Source: a bacterium
GTDB taxonomy: Bacteria; CBDUZB01; JAGLHV01
Direction of reading: 5' to 3'
Length of the DNA: 7,819 nucleotides
Assembly: GCA_023143305.1 (NCBI GenBank)
Contig: JAGLHV010000046.1
Coordinates: 1-7,819, forward strand
Part shown: positions 6,860 through 7,819 of the stretch, in pieces
Numbering within the stretch: position 1 is the stretch's first letter
How the letters are laid out: every line of letters begins with the position of its first letter
Program-made: the position numbers and the translations under genes
The notes under the pieces: generated by a model
What the model was told of the DNA's origin: nothing
The model's database searches: none
Seen by the model: the letters and a program-made list of their open reading frames with translations, nothing else

Positions 6860-6901
6860 TTCAGGTAAGGTATTTTCTCTTTCTTCTTAATATATTCTTA
6901 T

Positions 6902-7819
6902 CTATTCTCTTTTGATACCTAATACTTCTACGCAGTTATTTCCTGTTTGCCAAATACTAATTTTCATACCCCTTCCTTGTGGACTGGTAGTAGAGGTATG
7001 TAAGCTTAATTCTACAGTTCCATTAACAGGAACAACAAACTCAGCAGTTGTCGTTGTAAAATCAACTATTCCATTAGTATAAGAACCCTGAATATTTGCA
7101 TGCCACCATATCCAATGTCCTGAACCCGGATATCTAAGTCTTACGCGATTTATTGTTTCAAAAGTTTCCAATACTGTAGTAAAAAAAGTTACCATTGTGG
7201 TTGTAGTTGTAGAATTAGCACCCCCTCCTACTATCATACCATCTCCCCCGCTGGCAGCAATAGTAATGGTATTTGCAACATCATCGGGGATGATAGTAAT
7301 ATTCGTCCCGGCTACCAGATCAACATTCCCTCCGTCATTAGTTACCCCATCTATACTGGATACGATATTAGTCGTAATCTCCCCAGCATCAATATTGGAA
7401 CCTAATTTAGTTACATTAGCGGAAAGACGAGCATCACTTAAAATCCCACTATTAATATTTCCCGCATCAAGATAATAACCGGCACTCTGGCTGTTTAATC
7501 TATCGGAATCATTAGCATCTTCCGCACGAAAACTATAGGGCACACTCACCAATCTATGCCTCGGACTCATTTCCCCGTCACCGGCCACTTCTACCCCTAA
7601 CCAGTAATCCTGGTCAAAACTTAAATTAATAGAACTTAGCGAGCCTAAAATAACATTGAATAATCCATCCTGTGTACTCGCTGTCTGGTTTTCATTCCAC
7701 AAAACAGCTCCGCCGACAGATACATTGTAAATACGAAAAGTAACACTATAATTCCCGTCACTTACCGGCTGGCCGGCATTATCCATTAATTTCCCCTGGT
7801 AATTTATCCTTTGCGGTAC
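6902..7819 (-). CDS. Modular surface/tail-fibre-like protein, 5' end outside window
   Basis: The frame stays open to the window edge, so the ATG at 7786 is internal; the 11 codons before it read VPQRINYQGKL, the usual start of the mature region in a widespread family of exported proteins from uncultured bacteria. The visible 305 residues comprise: a beta-rich N-terminal module (about 5-98; DGNYSVTFRIYN, GLFNVILG, VPYSFRAEDA); a low-complexity linker (LDAGNINSGILSDARLSANV); an AGTNITI...NTITIAA neck like those of phage tail fibres and trimeric surface proteins; a Gly/Thr spacer with five consecutive Thr; and a distinct C-terminal domain with GHWIWWH and a single late Cys. Stop is TAG at 6904-6902. 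Signal peptide, if any, is off-window. G+C is near 42% in sampled lines against about 30% for neighbours. Role in adhesion or surface structure is inference; no enzymatic motif is seen. Confidence 0.85.
   Translation of the reverse strand, partial: VPQRINYQGKLMDNAGQPVSDGNYSVTFRIYNVSVGGAVLWNENQTASTQDGLFNVILGSLSSINLSFDQDYWLGVEVAGDGEMSPRHRLVSVPYSFRAEDANDSDRLNSQSAGYYLDAGNINSGILSDARLSANVTKLGSNIDAGEITTNIVSSIDGVTNDGGNVDLVAGTNITIIPDDVANTITIAASGGDGMIVGGGANSTTTTTMVTFFTTVLETFETINRVRLRYPGSGHWIWWHANIQGSYTNGIVDFTTTTAEFVVPVNGTVELSLHTSTTSPQGRGMKISIWQTGNNCVEVLGIKRE

Larger units (their letters stand above)
6534..6901. other. 368-bp intergenic region between thi4 and the surface-protein gene
   Basis: The largest gap in the window. 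From right to left it holds a 12-bp inverted repeat (6783-6859), a very T-rich (plus strand) tract, a strong minus-strand promoter (6631-6659) with a tandem 8-bp repeat in its spacer, and the 91-nt thi4 leader with a small hairpin. Two short frames overlap here, a hydrophobic plus-strand one (6662-6844) and a Lys-rich 32-codon minus-strand one (6768-6670); neither is convincing. No tRNA or riboswitch consensus was recognised. Confidence 0.7.

Noticed and set aside
7197..7475. Plus-strand 92-codon frame opposite the surface protein
   Set aside because: Shadow of the strongly supported minus-strand gene; Val/Ser/Pro-rich with no domain.

Overview
The window is AT-rich bacterial DNA (about 30% G+C in the housekeeping genes, sampled by eye). 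Every convincing gene lies on the minus strand, so transcription runs from high to low coordinates. The lineage cannot be fixed. A sulfide-dependent (archaeal-type) Thi4, an NrdG-like activase and the INYQGKL-type surface protein together suggest an uncultured anaerobe, for example a deep-branching Firmicutes-like or Atribacterota-like bacterium; that assignment is inference.

Layout in transcription order. (1) 7819-6902: the 3' part of a probably secreted, modular surface protein whose N-terminus lies outside the window. It is visibly richer in G+C than its neighbours. (2) 6901-6534: a 368-bp spacer with a long inverted repeat and a near-consensus sigma70-type promoter (TTGACT, 17 nt, TATAAT with an extended -10 TGT) that fires toward thi4. 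(3) 6533-3532: a compact five-gene unit: thi4 (thiazole synthase), def (peptide deformylase), a YggS/PLPBP gene, a previously untracked 51-codon Cys-rich gene at 4448-4293, and an NrdG-type radical SAM activase. Gaps are only 11 to 47 nt. A hairpin followed by a T-rich stretch (3486-3444) is a good candidate terminator. (4) 3429-1246: metE, cobalamin-independent methionine synthase, perhaps with its own weak promoter just upstream of that hairpin. (5) 1140-1: a YhcC/YtqA-family radical SAM gene followed closely by trxA (thioredoxin), which runs off the left edge.

The genes combine cofactor supply (thiazole, PLP homeostasis), protein maturation (deformylase), methionine synthesis, anaerobic radical chemistry and thiol redox. 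They look like a housekeeping cluster, not a defence or mobile island.

The oddest observation is in the NrdG-type protein. The canonical radical SAM motif GCNFRC-PFC reads CCNFRG-PFC here: the second cluster cysteine is glycine, and the glycine before the first cysteine has become cysteine. At least three nucleotide changes from a canonical sequence would be needed, so a simple read error is unlikely. The next most interesting item is the small Cys-rich protein directly upstream of it. I see no CRISPR array, tRNA, rRNA, transposase or clear new multi-gene system.
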